Below, one piece after another: positions 27,090 to 37,920 of a DNA stretch of 64,000 nt; positions within the stretch are counted from its first letter, which is position 1, and every line of letters starts with the position of its first letter. This stretch comes from Pararhodonellum marinum (GTDB lineage Bacteria > Bacteroidota > Bacteroidia > Cytophagales > Cyclobacteriaceae). The DNA is taken from assembly GCF_015354735.1 (NCBI RefSeq), contig NZ_JACEFJ010000001.1:496001-560000 (forward strand), written 5' to 3'. The notes beneath the pieces were generated by a model, which did no database searches, was not told the origin of the DNA, and worked only from the letters and a program-made list of their open reading frames with translations. The position numbers and the translations under genes were made by a program.

Positions 27090-28475
27090 CTACTCGGTTT
27101 GTTGAGTCAGATTTTCAAGAATGAATTTCAGATCTGCATCCGTTTGTTGTAGATAATTTTCAATGGAAATAGTGAGACTATGATCTGGAACAATACCCGT
27201 CCTTTGTTCAGCATCTGGGTCGAGGATAAGCCGGAAAACCGGAAATTTGATCCGGATACCGGAATGGGGTAAAGTGATTTCCGGAAAACTGCCTCCATTG
27301 TTGCCGTTGTATCCCCCGCCGGCCTGTCTACCGATGAAAACGGCGTCACTGTGCTGCCTAAGCCAAGAGGTGACCATGGTGGAAGATGAGGCTGTGAATC
27401 CGTCTGTTATCACAAATACCTTTCCCTGAAACCTTTGGTTTTTAGGTTTGTACTTGTAGGTAAATTCCCTGCCCAGATCAGTTTTCCTTCCTTTAAATAC
27501 ATTCCATATGTTGTACCGCAGCTTGGCCAGGGCCAGATTTCTTTTTGCCCGTTCATTAAAATAAGGTTTGGGATCCAGATTGGGCTGCAAAATGCTGTAG
27601 GAAAAAGGTTCTGCTACCAGCCATTGAGTAAGTTTGCTGGCTGCTTTGCGCTTTCCCCCTAGATTGCCTCTCAGGTCAAGGATCAAATGCCGTATTTGCT
27701 TTTTGTTCAATTGGTGGAAAACTCTTCTAAAGAAAGCCGCATCTGAATTCTCGAAGAAGCTGATCTTAAGTATAGCAGCTTCTTCTAATAGAAATAGTTG
27801 TGCATTGGCCGTTGCTTCATTGGGAGCATAGGGGAATGGAATTACCGGTTGTTGGACAGGTTGATCTATCGATTTGAAAGCACCTTCAGTTCCATCCTTC
27901 AAGGTGATGATAAATTGCTCTGGGTATTCAAGATACAGGGCCAGAAGGCTGCTCATGACCCGGTTGACATAGGCATGAGAGAAGGCTTTTCCTCCGCCAT
28001 CACTTGCTCCGAAACCGAGCAGGTCTCTCACCAGTTGAGAAGAGGGTATTCCGTTGATGCTTTTGATTTCAGCTCCTGTTTTCCAATTCAAAACCTGTTT
28101 GTTTTGCTGGGTCAAATACAACTTATCCTGAAGCAAGACCACATTAAGGGGGAAAAAGCTGGTTTTTCTTTCGAATTCAAATTTGGGAACATGTTGAATC
28201 GTCGTGTGGAGGCAGCCCAATTCCTGAAGGGCCTGAGCCAAAAACACACGGTATTTGTAATAAGACAAGGTGTCATTGGCATAAGACCGGGCTCTGTCCA
28301 AGGTGTTGGAAATGCCAAAGGATTGATCAGAATGGTAATTGTTGGGATGACCTTGGGTTACCGCTTCTTGCAAAAATTCAAGATCTGACACGAGGGCGGA
28401 TTTATAAATAGACTGGCAGGGGCACGTTTTTATCCCAAAAATCAATAACAGAATCACAAATGCGTATTTCAACAT
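27090..28475 (-). CDS. S41-family peptidase (C-terminal processing-protease-like)
   Basis: About 461 residues with a signal peptide. The catalytic core LILDLRGNLGGK and the nucleophile region VITDGFTASSSTMVTSWL (TxGxxASSS) are the S41 tail-specific protease signatures. There is no obvious PDZ domain before it, unlike CtpA. The upstream in-frame TTG (28487) is ignored; ATG 28475 gives a proper leader (MLKYAFVILLLIFG). It lies 12 bp after the beta-lactamase-like gene and is its operon partner. It is likely exported to the periplasm or surface; the substrate is unknown. Confidence 0.87.
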   Translation of the reverse strand: MLKYAFVILLLIFGIKTCPCQSIYKSALVSDLEFLQEAVTQGHPNNYHSDQSFGISNTLDRARSYANDTLSYYKYRVFLAQALQELGCLHTTIQHVPKFEFERKTSFFPLNVVLLQDKLYLTQQNKQVLNWKTGAEIKSINGIPSSQLVRDLLGFGASDGGGKAFSHAYVNRVMSSLLALYLEYPEQFIITLKDGTEGAFKSIDQPVQQPVIPFPYAPNEATANAQLFLLEEAAILKISFFENSDAAFFRRVFHQLNKKQIRHLILDLRGNLGGKRKAASKLTQWLVAEPFSYSILQPNLDPKPYFNERAKRNLALAKLRYNIWNVFKGRKTDLGREFTYKYKPKNQRFQGKVFVITDGFTASSSTMVTSWLRQHSDAVFIGRQAGGGYNGNNGGSFPEITLPHSGIRIKFPVFRLILDPDAEQRTGIVPDHSLTISIENYLQQTDADLKFILENLTQQTE

Positions 28476-28487
28476 GGTTACCGGCAA

Positions 28488-29585
28488 TCAATCTTTCAAA
28501 GCCTTCATGAGTGCAAAACAGAGGGCATCAATTTGTCCGGATTTTTCGTGAAAAGAGGAAACATTCGAAAGAATGACAATTCCTTGGTGGTTTTCCAGGT
28601 CCAAGGCCATCGAGGATCGATAGCCTCCGGTACCGCCATTGTGCCAAAGGTAGGTAGCACCGGAATCCTGCGGAACCAAAAACCAGCCCAATCCCACCTC
28701 CGAATTGTTTTGGGCCTTAAAGGTGACAGTCTGGGTAAGGGCAAAGGCTTTATAGTTTGGGTCAAATTGAGCCAAGGCAAATCGAGAAAGGTCTTCTACC
28801 GAGGATAAAATTCCCCCCGCTCCGACCATGACATTAAGGTTCCAGTTTGAAGTAGAATCTCCTTTAAAATCCCTTCCAGGAACCAATTCACCATTTAAAC
28901 TATCCAGTTGCACGGTGGATTGATCCATTCCCAAGGGCCCGAAAATATAATCCCTGAGCAATTCTTCATAACTTTTCTTTTCGGATTGCACCAGCGTGTA
29001 AGCCAATAGGGCAGCTCCAAGATTGGAATAGTCGCTCTTGGTCCCAGGTTCAAACACCAACTCCAGGTTGTTTTGCAAATAAGTTTGAAGTTCTTTTTCA
29101 CCGTAATCTTTGTATGGATTGGCGGGATTCAGTAAGGCTGAGAGCACGAAATTAGAAGGCATTCTCGGCAAGCCTGAGGTATGGTTGGCAAGGGACTGGA
29201 AAGCAATGGGAATCTGGTCTTTAAGTTCAAAAGGCAAGTAGGGGTTGATATTATCTGATAGGTTAAATCTGTCTTCCTCAACAAGCTGTGCCAAAAGGGT
29301 AGCCGTAAACACTTTGGTAATCGAACCGATTTCAAAGATTTTACGGGAGTTTTCAGTAGTCTGAAGTCCGCTGCTTTTTAGGATCACTCCGGTGTAGCTG
29401 ACTTGGCCATCTTCAATAAAAGCCAATGCCAGCTGGGTTTCTTCCGGGAAATCGCCAACATGTTCAAGGATGGCTTGTTCATAAGGGATACTTTCCTTAT
29501 GCTGAAGGGTAATGCTGTCTGTGGTTTGGGCAAAACCTGGGTGGATTAAACACACTAATAAAAAACAAAAGAGGAGGTTTTTCAT
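28488..29585 (-). CDS. Serine hydrolase, class C beta-lactamase/PBP4-like
   Basis: A 365-residue protein with signal peptide (about 1-20, GFAQ) and the serine beta-lactamase fold. Catalytic motifs: SITK at 88-91 (SxxK), YSN in KSDYSNLGAALL, and HNGGTGG in place of KTG. This set matches class C/esterase-type serine hydrolases that act on peptides or beta-lactams; real beta-lactam resistance cannot be inferred. Co-transcribed with the S41 peptidase downstream, which suggests peptide or cell-wall peptide processing as a shared theme (inference). Start is ATG 29585. Confidence 0.92.
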   Translation of the reverse strand: MKNLLFCFLLVCLIHPGFAQTTDSITLQHKESIPYEQAILEHVGDFPEETQLALAFIEDGQVSYTGVILKSSGLQTTENSRKIFEIGSITKVFTATLLAQLVEEDRFNLSDNINPYLPFELKDQIPIAFQSLANHTSGLPRMPSNFVLSALLNPANPYKDYGEKELQTYLQNNLELVFEPGTKSDYSNLGAALLAYTLVQSEKKSYEELLRDYIFGPLGMDQSTVQLDSLNGELVPGRDFKGDSTSNWNLNVMVGAGGILSSVEDLSRFALAQFDPNYKAFALTQTVTFKAQNNSEVGLGWFLVPQDSGATYLWHNGGTGGYRSSMALDLENHQGIVILSNVSSFHEKSGQIDALCFALMKALKD

Positions 29586-29729
29586 AACAGTTTAAATATA
29601 CAGGCTGTGGATAACAATTCAATTATTTTGGCCAAATGAAAATATTTTTCGACACAAAAAACACAATCCCAAAACAGGTCTAAAAATTCATGATACTATT
29701 GTTGTGGTAGAAGTAATCATTAGAAAGGT

Positions 29730-29831
29730 CTAAAGAATCTTGGACAAATCAGGCAATACTTCATTTCCGGCCAACCAGAGTGTAGTACATAAAAATTGGG
29801 ATACAACGATCAAAGGGAGAATTTTCTTCAT
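29730..29831 (-). pseudogene. Remnant of an MFS transporter (N-terminal 33 residues)
   Basis: An ATG at 29831, 6 bp after the sigma-factor stop, opens a 33-residue frame (KKILPLIVVSQFLCTTLWLAGNEVLPDL, then stop). It closely resembles the first membrane helix of the MFS permeases of the type 'ILPLIVISQF..TSLWFAGNAVL.DL' that I recall from Bacteroidota. The remaining ~350 residues are missing: the next 140 bp carry no continuation in any frame I tried. The gene was either deleted down to its first helix or this is an intact short membrane peptide; the former is more likely from the family resemblance. Confidence 0.55.
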
Positions 29832-29837
29832 CACTTA

Positions 29838-30665
29838 TTAGTTTTCAAGCTCGACTTCACCCATGGCCATCCGGTTACATTTTAATAAAATTTCCTGCAA
29901 TTCATTGCCATTGGCCTGTAAGGGGTCTATGGCTTTGACCAGGCTGGCCCGGAGTTGGTACAGTTTGGTCCTGTTGTATTTTTGGCTGCCTTTCACCAGG
30001 TCCAGTTGCATCAAGGCCTGCTGTTGGTTTTCTCGGGGATTAAACCACCCGTTCAGCTCAGAACATTGGTGACAAATCCCGTTTTTGTTGATCAGGGCAC
30101 ATCGGTTTTCAAATATATCGGTCATTGTTTTTCTAGCGGTCTGCACCAGGTATTTTACTACCCCTTCAGATTTTTCCAAGATCAGCCCTATCTCCGAAAT
30201 CGAAAAATCGTAAACATCTTTTAGAAGAAGTGCAACTTGGTTTTCCACAGGTAAATTTTTGGAAATGCAGGTGAAGCAAGTATCAATGTGCTCTTTGATG
30301 TCATAGCTTGCCGCAGGAGAAACTTCATGGATCCGGCTGATGCTCTTTCTCAGCCCTTCATTTTCCAATACCAGTTGCTTGGCCAGTTCACTTACATTCA
30401 GAGTCCATCTTTTCCGCTTTTTCAATTGATTCAAACAAAGATGGGTAGCAATCTGAAATACCCAGGTCTTCAAGGTGGATTCCCCCTTAAATGAAGAAAG
30501 TTTATCAAATGCCCTGATAAAAGTGTCGTGCGTCAGGTCTTCCGCATCATTGCGGCTGGCCGTGAGTCTGTAAAGATAGGATTTCAATTGGTTTTGAAAA
30601 GCACCGAATAAATGCTGGAAGGCATTGATGTCTCCCTCCAAGGCTTTGTTTAGGATATCGTCCAT
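29838..30665 (-). CDS. RNA polymerase sigma factor (ECF-like) with cysteine-containing tail
   Basis: About 275 residues. Region 2 is recognisable (DAEDLTHDTFIRAFDKLSSFKGESTLKTWVFQIATHLCLNQL), and region 4 (LPVENQVALLLKDVYDFSISEIGLILEKSEGVVKYLVQTARKTM) follows an unusual ~60-residue linker that includes CFTC. The C-terminal ~85 residues, with CALINKNGICHQC and helices, are not part of a standard sigma factor. No anti-sigma factor is adjacent. The ORF could start at ATG 30713, but MDDILNKALEGD at 30665 matches sigma-70 region 2 starts. It is followed by the MFS remnant and preceded by an oxidoreductase 52 bp away. Confidence 0.85.
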   Translation of the reverse strand: MDDILNKALEGDINAFQHLFGAFQNQLKSYLYRLTASRNDAEDLTHDTFIRAFDKLSSFKGESTLKTWVFQIATHLCLNQLKKRKRWTLNVSELAKQLVLENEGLRKSISRIHEVSPAASYDIKEHIDTCFTCISKNLPVENQVALLLKDVYDFSISEIGLILEKSEGVVKYLVQTARKTMTDIFENRCALINKNGICHQCSELNGWFNPRENQQQALMQLDLVKGSQKYNRTKLYQLRASLVKAIDPLQANGNELQEILLKCNRMAMGEVELEN

Positions 30666-30717
30666 AGAAATAAAGGTAAGCAATTGGCAGGTTCCAAAGG
30701 CTGCCAATTGCATGGTT

Positions 30718-31698
30718 TCAGGGTATCAAAATAACTTTTCCAGTGGTATTTCTGTTTTCGAGCTGCCGGTGTGCTTCTGCTGCCTGGTCTAATGAAAAGG
30801 AGTGGGAGGTAGCAATTTCCAATTTTCCTTCAGCCATGAGTTGGATGACTTTTCCCATTTGTTCCTGCCAAATTCCCATATGGTTTCCGATTTGATAGGC
30901 CAGGTTAAATCCAAATTGGCTCAGGGAGTGGTCCACAAAGTATTCTGGATGGATGTGTCCCTGAATCCCACTGGCACAACCATACACAATAAGCTTACCG
31001 CCGGGTTTGAGGCATTTGAGGCTTTCATTGTATACCTCACCACCGACCATTTCGAAAACCACATCTACCTGCTTTTCGGAATTGAAATCCAAAAGGCTTT
31101 GACTCCAATTGGGCGTTGTATAATTTACGCCGGCATCTGCACCGAGTTTTGTGGCAAAAGCCAATTTTTCAGTCGTGCTACAGGCAGCGATTACCTTGGC
31201 ACCTTGAAGTTTGAGCAACTGTACCAAAAGAGAACCCACACCTCCTGCAGCAGCATTGACCAATGCGGTTTTGCCCTCCATTTTTCCTGCCAACTGACTT
31301 ACCATCAATTGGGCAGTGGAGCCTTGTACAAAAATAGCCGTAGCGGATTTTGGATCAATGGATTCGGGTAAGGGGATGCAATACTGCGCTAAGGCTGTCA
31401 CGTATTCTGAATAGCCACCTCCATAAGGCAAAATGGCCAGCACCATGGTGCCTAATTGAAAGGGAGCTTTGACCCCTTCCCCAACGGCCACGATTTCCCC
31501 AGCTGCTTCCGAACCCAGCACATACGGCAGAGGGGTAGGTTGAAAGTATGCATTTCTTCTTCTGAGGCTATCGGAAAAATTGATGCCACTGGCATGGATT
31601 TTTACGATTACCTCTCCAGGTCCGGCCTGGGGTATGGCTACCTCCACCGTGTTTAACACTTCAGGTTTTCCAAACTCTTGGAATACGACCTGTTTCAT
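30718..31698 (-). CDS. Zinc-free quinone oxidoreductase (MDR family)
   Basis: About 326 residues of the medium-chain dehydrogenase/reductase superfamily, like NADPH:quinone reductase. It has KIHASGINFSDSLRRRNAY, the conserved YVLGSEAAGEIVAVG, and the NADPH Rossmann motif AAGGVGSLLVQL (GGxGS). Zinc-binding residues of alcohol dehydrogenases are absent. It probably reduces quinones or enals with NADPH, in detoxification. Two in-frame ATGs, at 31710 and 31698, are possible; I chose the second since homologues begin MKQVVF. The sigma-factor gene follows on the same strand. Confidence 0.88.
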   Translation of the reverse strand: MKQVVFQEFGKPEVLNTVEVAIPQAGPGEVIVKIHASGINFSDSLRRRNAYFQPTPLPYVLGSEAAGEIVAVGEGVKAPFQLGTMVLAILPYGGGYSEYVTALAQYCIPLPESIDPKSATAIFVQGSTAQLMVSQLAGKMEGKTALVNAAAGGVGSLLVQLLKLQGAKVIAACSTTEKLAFATKLGADAGVNYTTPNWSQSLLDFNSEKQVDVVFEMVGGEVYNESLKCLKPGGKLIVYGCASGIQGHIHPEYFVDHSLSQFGFNLAYQIGNHMGIWQEQMGKVIQLMAEGKLEIATSHSFSLDQAAEAHRQLENRNTTGKVILIP

Positions 31699-31854
31699 TG
31701 ACTTTGTCATAGGATGTTTTGTTTTTGTTTACCCTCTGACAATTAAGTCCATGAAAACGGATGAAAAAACGGAATAAATTTTATGGGTTCATCAAAACTG
31801 AGGTCCTTTTGAGTCCTAACACCAGGCAAATCGGAAAAATTTCTTGGTGAAAAG

Positions 31855-32460
31855 TTATAGATTTAAGTTGGTTTCAGAGGATTTCGAAAAGTAATGATGG
31901 ACTACAATTCCACATTCAAATGACTTAGAACTCACTAAATGGAGTGGACCTGGTTTTGACAAAGCCCCAAAAATAGACAAACCAGTGGATAGCGCAACTG
32001 GATTATAAAAAAGGAAAAATTCGTCAACAAGGTTGTGTTTGATCAAATTGGAGACAAATTGTGCGCCTCCGTAGGCAAAAATATCCTTTCCTGCTTGTTT
32101 TTTTAACATTTGGATTTCCTTCATCAAATCTTCTTTCACCAAAGTGGTATTTGGCCAGGATTTTACCTTTGGGTCCGAATGCGATAAGCTTTTGCTGAAT
32201 ACAAGCTTTTGGGTATCTGTAAACATTTGCCCGGAAGTCCTTTCTGGATTTTTCGGATCTGAGGCTACGCCTGCCCAGTAAGGGATAAAACCCTCAGCAA
32301 GCTTTCGACCCAATAGTATCGTGTCCACCTCCTTCATGATTTCGGAAACAAAATCATCGATGTCTGCTGTCCAAGGCATCGTGACCCAATCCATTTCTCC
32401 ATTGGGGCCGGCCACGAAACCATCTAGGGTCATTTGCATTTGAAGCTTCAGTTTTCTCAT
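31855..32460 (-). CDS. RibD C-terminal/dihydrofolate reductase-like protein
   Basis: About 201 residues of the DHFR-like 'RibD_C' family (KLKLQMQMTLDGFVAGPNGEMDW; LLGRKLAEGFIPYW; DIFAYGGAQFVSNLIKHNLVDEF). Such standalone proteins bind NADPH, but the substrate is unknown; several are general reductases, and no riboflavin-pathway gene is nearby. An in-frame TTG at 32487 is ignored in favour of ATG 32460, where the domain begins. It precedes the oxidoreductase gene by 157 bp and is followed upstream by the double GNAT gene. Confidence 0.85.
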   Translation of the reverse strand: MRKLKLQMQMTLDGFVAGPNGEMDWVTMPWTADIDDFVSEIMKEVDTILLGRKLAEGFIPYWAGVASDPKNPERTSGQMFTDTQKLVFSKSLSHSDPKVKSWPNTTLVKEDLMKEIQMLKKQAGKDIFAYGGAQFVSNLIKHNLVDEFFLFYNPVALSTGLSIFGALSKPGPLHLVSSKSFECGIVVHHYFSKSSETNLNL

Positions 32461-32600
32461 GGGTTGGGTTATTTGTCTTTGATACAAATTTCAAAATAAA
32501 AGATGGATTTGTTCAATGGCAATTTTGACTAAATGAGGGGGGATTGCGACAAACTTTTGGAAGAATTGAAGAGGTGGCCTTCGGGAATGGTGGTTTGAAT

Positions 32601-33569
32601 TTACCGTAATTTCATGTTGAGCAAGGGATAATTTTTGCCCTGCCCGTCTTTGTCTGTTTTGTTGATTATCTCAAATCCCATTTTTTTGTAAAAAGCCACT
32701 GCTTGGGTATTCTGTTCGTTGACATCGACTTCATCTGCCTGCAATTCATGGGTGGCAAAATCCAGTAACCTTTTTCCGAGACCTTTGCCAAAAACCTCAG
32801 GAGATAGAAAGAGCATTTCTATTTTTTTTCCGTCCACCCCAAGAAAACCCAAAACCTTTTCATTTTTCACCAAGCAAAAGACAGATAAGCTGTTAAAATC
32901 AATTTTATCGACCATTTTTTTTATGGCTAAAAAGTCATCAGGTTTCAAGAAATGGTGTGTGGCCAAAACTGAGGCTTCCCATAAGGAAATCAGTTGAGGC
33001 CTAAACGCCTCTTGAAAAGGTAGGATGTCGACTCGGGATTTGGCCAGCTTTGCATAGATCTCCAGACTAATGAATTTCCCGTTTTTCACCTCACAATCTT
33101 TCATGGTTCCTTCCTGGTTGAACCCCAGTTTTTCCAGAACCTTTTTGCTGTTTTGGTTTTCTGATTCCACGAACGCTTCTATTCGGTGCAAATTCAATTG
33201 CTCAAACCCATATCGACAAACCAGGGGTAGACTTGTTTTGATGAAGCCTTTGCCCCAATATTCCGGCAACAGCCAAAAGCCAATTTCAGCCTTATGGTGT
33301 TCTTTACTCCACCCGTAAAGCCCTGCTGTTCCTAAAAAAGCCTGATTATCAGGAGAGCAGATCGCCCAAAATAAGCCTGTGCCATTCTCTTCCAGATCAC
33401 GGTAAAAGGCAAGCTGCTCCTTTGTCGCTTCTTTACTTCGGAAACTGATCCCATAATATCGGATGACTTCGGGATGCGAAAGACCTAGATATAGCGACTC
33501 CAAATCTTCATCGGTTATTTGTCTCAGAAGCAATTCATCTGTTTTTAGAGTTGGAAATGTTGTTTTCAT
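32601..33569 (-). CDS. Tandem GNAT acetyltransferase (RimJ/RimL plus GNAT)
   Basis: About 322 residues with two acetyltransferase domains. N-terminal, about 1-170: RimJ/RimL-type (ELLLRQITDEDLESLY; AEIGFWLLPEYWGKGFIKTSLPLVCRYGFEQLNLHRIEA; KVLEKLGFNQEG). C-terminal, about 175-322: classical GNAT (IEMLFLSPEVFGKGLGKRLLDFATHEL; VAFYKKMGFEI). Each domain has the acetyl-CoA-binding R/Q-x-x-G-x-G/A-type loop (WGKGF and FGKGLG). Both look intact. It could start at ATG 33617, but a good AGGAA before ATG 33569 and the domain start favour the latter. Substrates unknown; acylation of two distinct targets is possible. Confidence 0.85.
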   Translation of the reverse strand: MKTTFPTLKTDELLLRQITDEDLESLYLGLSHPEVIRYYGISFRSKEATKEQLAFYRDLEENGTGLFWAICSPDNQAFLGTAGLYGWSKEHHKAEIGFWLLPEYWGKGFIKTSLPLVCRYGFEQLNLHRIEAFVESENQNSKKVLEKLGFNQEGTMKDCEVKNGKFISLEIYAKLAKSRVDILPFQEAFRPQLISLWEASVLATHHFLKPDDFLAIKKMVDKIDFNSLSVFCLVKNEKVLGFLGVDGKKIEMLFLSPEVFGKGLGKRLLDFATHELQADEVDVNEQNTQAVAFYKKMGFEIINKTDKDGQGKNYPLLNMKLR

Positions 33570-33783
33570 GGGATTTCCTGATTTTTCAACCATTAGTGGA
33601 GAAAATGATTGATCCATTTCATCAAATTTATTGATTTAATTTTAATTGAGGCAGCCCATAGAAAAACTGATGGAATTGGCCAATAAAACTACGATGTGCT
33701 GACAGTCAGCCTCTTTGTGATCAGGTTGTATAAGCGTAATTTCCTAATGGTTCAAGTATATAGTCAGACGCCAAGTCCCATAG

Positions 33784-36102
<2,319 letters not shown>

Positions 36103-36128
36103 TTTTAAGTTGATTTGATAGTGGAAAA

Positions 36129-36160
36129 GGGTGGTCCGTTTATGGGCCATCCTTTTTTTT
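36129..36160 (+). terminator. Intrinsic terminator after katG
   Basis: A 9-bp stem (GGGTGGTCC paired with GGGCCATCC; two G-U pairs) with loop GTTTAT, followed by eight T. It begins 26 bp after the katG stop. This is a canonical rho-independent terminator on the plus strand. Confidence 0.85.
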
Positions 36161-36309
36161 GCCCATTCCATTGGAAAGTATCCTTGGATGCATGTAGAGA
36201 CTTTTTTGAATAATCAGCCTTGGGGAAGGTTTTTTAAATCCAATCGATAATTCAACTTCAGTTACTCTCTTGGGCATACAGCCAATTGATCGAATTCAAA
36301 AGGTACGAT

Positions 36310-36714
36310 TTATTTCATATGATTGAGGTGCACGCCCAGCCCAAGGCCAACATGCCATCTCCCGTCTTGGGTAGCGGATTTAGGATTGTAATACAACGGA
36401 ATTTGGATGGCATAAATCTTATACCCATAAGTAAATCCAATACCAAGATTTGGAGTGATAAAACTGTTTTTGGGTGTAGAATTGTCTTGCTTGAACCGGA
36501 GTGAGGGAAGCATGCCAAGCACATACTTTGAATGGCCTTTGGTCATGTTTGCATTGGGTCCCGTGAAATTCAAAAATCCCCCTTGGTCCACATAGCCGGT
36601 CATGATGAAGCCATCGTAAGCTCTGATTTTAATTTTGCCGTCTTCTTGGCAATAACTTGTGAAAGAAAGGAAAAACATAAAAATCAAGAGCAGTGGTGGT
36701 TTGATTAATTGCAT
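36310..36714 (-). CDS. Small exported protein of unknown function
   Basis: A 134-residue protein with a signal peptide (about 1-22, SFTSYCQ). The mature part is rich in glycine and aromatic residues (GYVDQGGFLNFTG, ITPNLGIGFTYGYKIYAIQIPLYY), suggesting beta-strands of a small barrel or surface fold. I cannot name the family. It is convergent with katG and ends 150 bp past that gene's terminator. Start is ATG 36714. Confidence 0.65.
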   Translation of the reverse strand: MQLIKPPLLLIFMFFLSFTSYCQEDGKIKIRAYDGFIMTGYVDQGGFLNFTGPNANMTKGHSKYVLGMLPSLRFKQDNSTPKNSFITPNLGIGFTYGYKIYAIQIPLYYNPKSATQDGRWHVGLGLGVHLNHMK

Positions 36715-36856
36715 AAAAACAGTATTAGAGGCTACTTTTGAGTTAAAGAAGTTTTGTTAAACATATACAATTTGGTCAAATTGCCTAAGTAATGACTAAC
36801 CATTTGGTCTTCAATTGACTGTGAAAGAAATGGTTACCAGAGTTGTAAATACCATT

Positions 36857-37087
36857 TCAAATAATAGACGAGTTCTCGTTTTCATCATCTACAAATTCCA
36901 AAATTTCACCAGGTTGACAATCCAAAGCTTTGCAAATTGCCTCTAGGGTACTGAACCGAATGGCTTTTGCTTTGCCTGTCTTTAGTATGGATAAGTTGGA
37001 TAAAGTCAATTCAACCTTTGCCGAAAGCTCATTCAAGGAAATTTTCCGCTTGGCCATCATCACATCCAAATTAACGATTATTGGCAT
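36857..37087 (-). CDS. XRE-family DNA-binding protein (YozG-like)
   Basis: A 76-residue helix-turn-helix protein of the Cro/C1 type: ISLNELSAKVELTLSNLSILKTGKAKAIRFSTLEAICKALDCQPGEILEF. Start is ATG 37087, 2 bp after the DUF2975 stop. The DUF2975 plus short XRE pairing is a recurrent arrangement, and the regulator probably controls its own operon. No operator is identified. Confidence 0.92.
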   Translation of the reverse strand: MPIIVNLDVMMAKRKISLNELSAKVELTLSNLSILKTGKAKAIRFSTLEAICKALDCQPGEILEFVDDENENSSII

Positions 37088-37089
37088 CT

Positions 37090-37629
37090 TTATACGGTTA
37101 GTTCATTTTCGGATTGGATGGCTATGCCTCTTTTGAACACCTGAGCGATGACAAATATTACCCCTCCCAATAAAAGAAATTCACCAACCGAACCCAAATA
37201 ATCATGCATATCGGAAAAGATCACGCCTCGTTTGGATAACCACCTTACAAAGGCATTGGATATTATCAAAAAAATCCCGATCTCAAAGGCCACATAACTG
37301 ATGCTAGATATCAGACGGTATACTTCCTGACTGAAAGGATGGGTGAGATTTATTTTTGAAAAAAATCTAGTCACCAGATAAAAAATATAGGCCTTCCTTC
37401 CCGTGACATAAACAAGTATGGAGACCAAGCAGACATAGTACCATAAGTGATAATTGTGTAAGGCAGAAAGATCCAACCCTAAAAAAAGGTCTGAACCACC
37501 CGCTGGATTAACAAACAAACTGACCAGAAATGAAATAAGGATGGACCCGGTCTTGATACAAAGACCAATAAATATTATCCAAGAAATGACATGCATGATT
37601 TGCCAACCAACTTTATTGTTTTCTTCCAT
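37090..37629 (-). CDS. DUF2975 membrane protein
   Basis: About 179 residues with four predicted membrane helices (about 14-38, 58-77, 107-130 and 145-170). The family is defined by DUF2975, usually encoded next to a YozG-like XRE regulator, as here. The membrane partner may control the regulator, but the mechanism is unproven. A TTG at 37656 in frame is rejected for ATG 37629 (MEENNKVGW). A hairpin terminator facing both ways lies at 37804-37834, upstream on the genome. Confidence 0.85.
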   Translation of the reverse strand: MEENNKVGWQIMHVISWIIFIGLCIKTGSILISFLVSLFVNPAGGSDLFLGLDLSALHNYHLWYYVCLVSILVYVTGRKAYIFYLVTRFFSKINLTHPFSQEVYRLISSISYVAFEIGIFLIISNAFVRWLSKRGVIFSDMHDYLGSVGEFLLLGGVIFVIAQVFKRGIAIQSENELTV

Positions 37630-37803
37630 TTTTTTATAGTTTAAATATCGAACCAAATTTCAATAAAAATTTATTGATAAACAATAAAAATTTAATTTCT
37701 ATCAAAAAAAAAAATTAAACAGTTTTATGGCTTGTTAAATTTGGAATTTAATCCAAAAAAAACAGAAAGCTTCTAAGCTTACAGCCTGAAGCATGAAGAA
37801 ACA

Positions 37804-37834
37804 AAAAAACCCAAGGCATTGCCTAGGGTTTTTT
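37804..37834. terminator. Bidirectional intrinsic terminator
   Basis: A stem of CCC-A-AGGC with GCCT-A-GGG (one A-A mismatch), loop ATT, flanked by seven A on the left and six T on the right, so both strands have a U-run. It lies between the end of the NTF2-like gene (stop 37921) and the upstream region of the DUF2975 gene. It can serve the NTF2-like gene on the minus strand. Confidence 0.75.
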
Positions 37835-37920
37835 AGTAATTGTTTCAAACTTTTATGGTTTGTCAAAAAGTTTAAAAACAGATTGCTTTCAAAATGAAAG
37901 GCTTGGAAATAAGTCTTATT

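Noticed and set aside
33698-33710. Palindrome GCTGAC-A-GTCAGC upstream of katG as an operator
   Set aside because: Short (6-nt arms) and found about 160 bp from the start; no known regulator site matches, and the regulator is not nearby.
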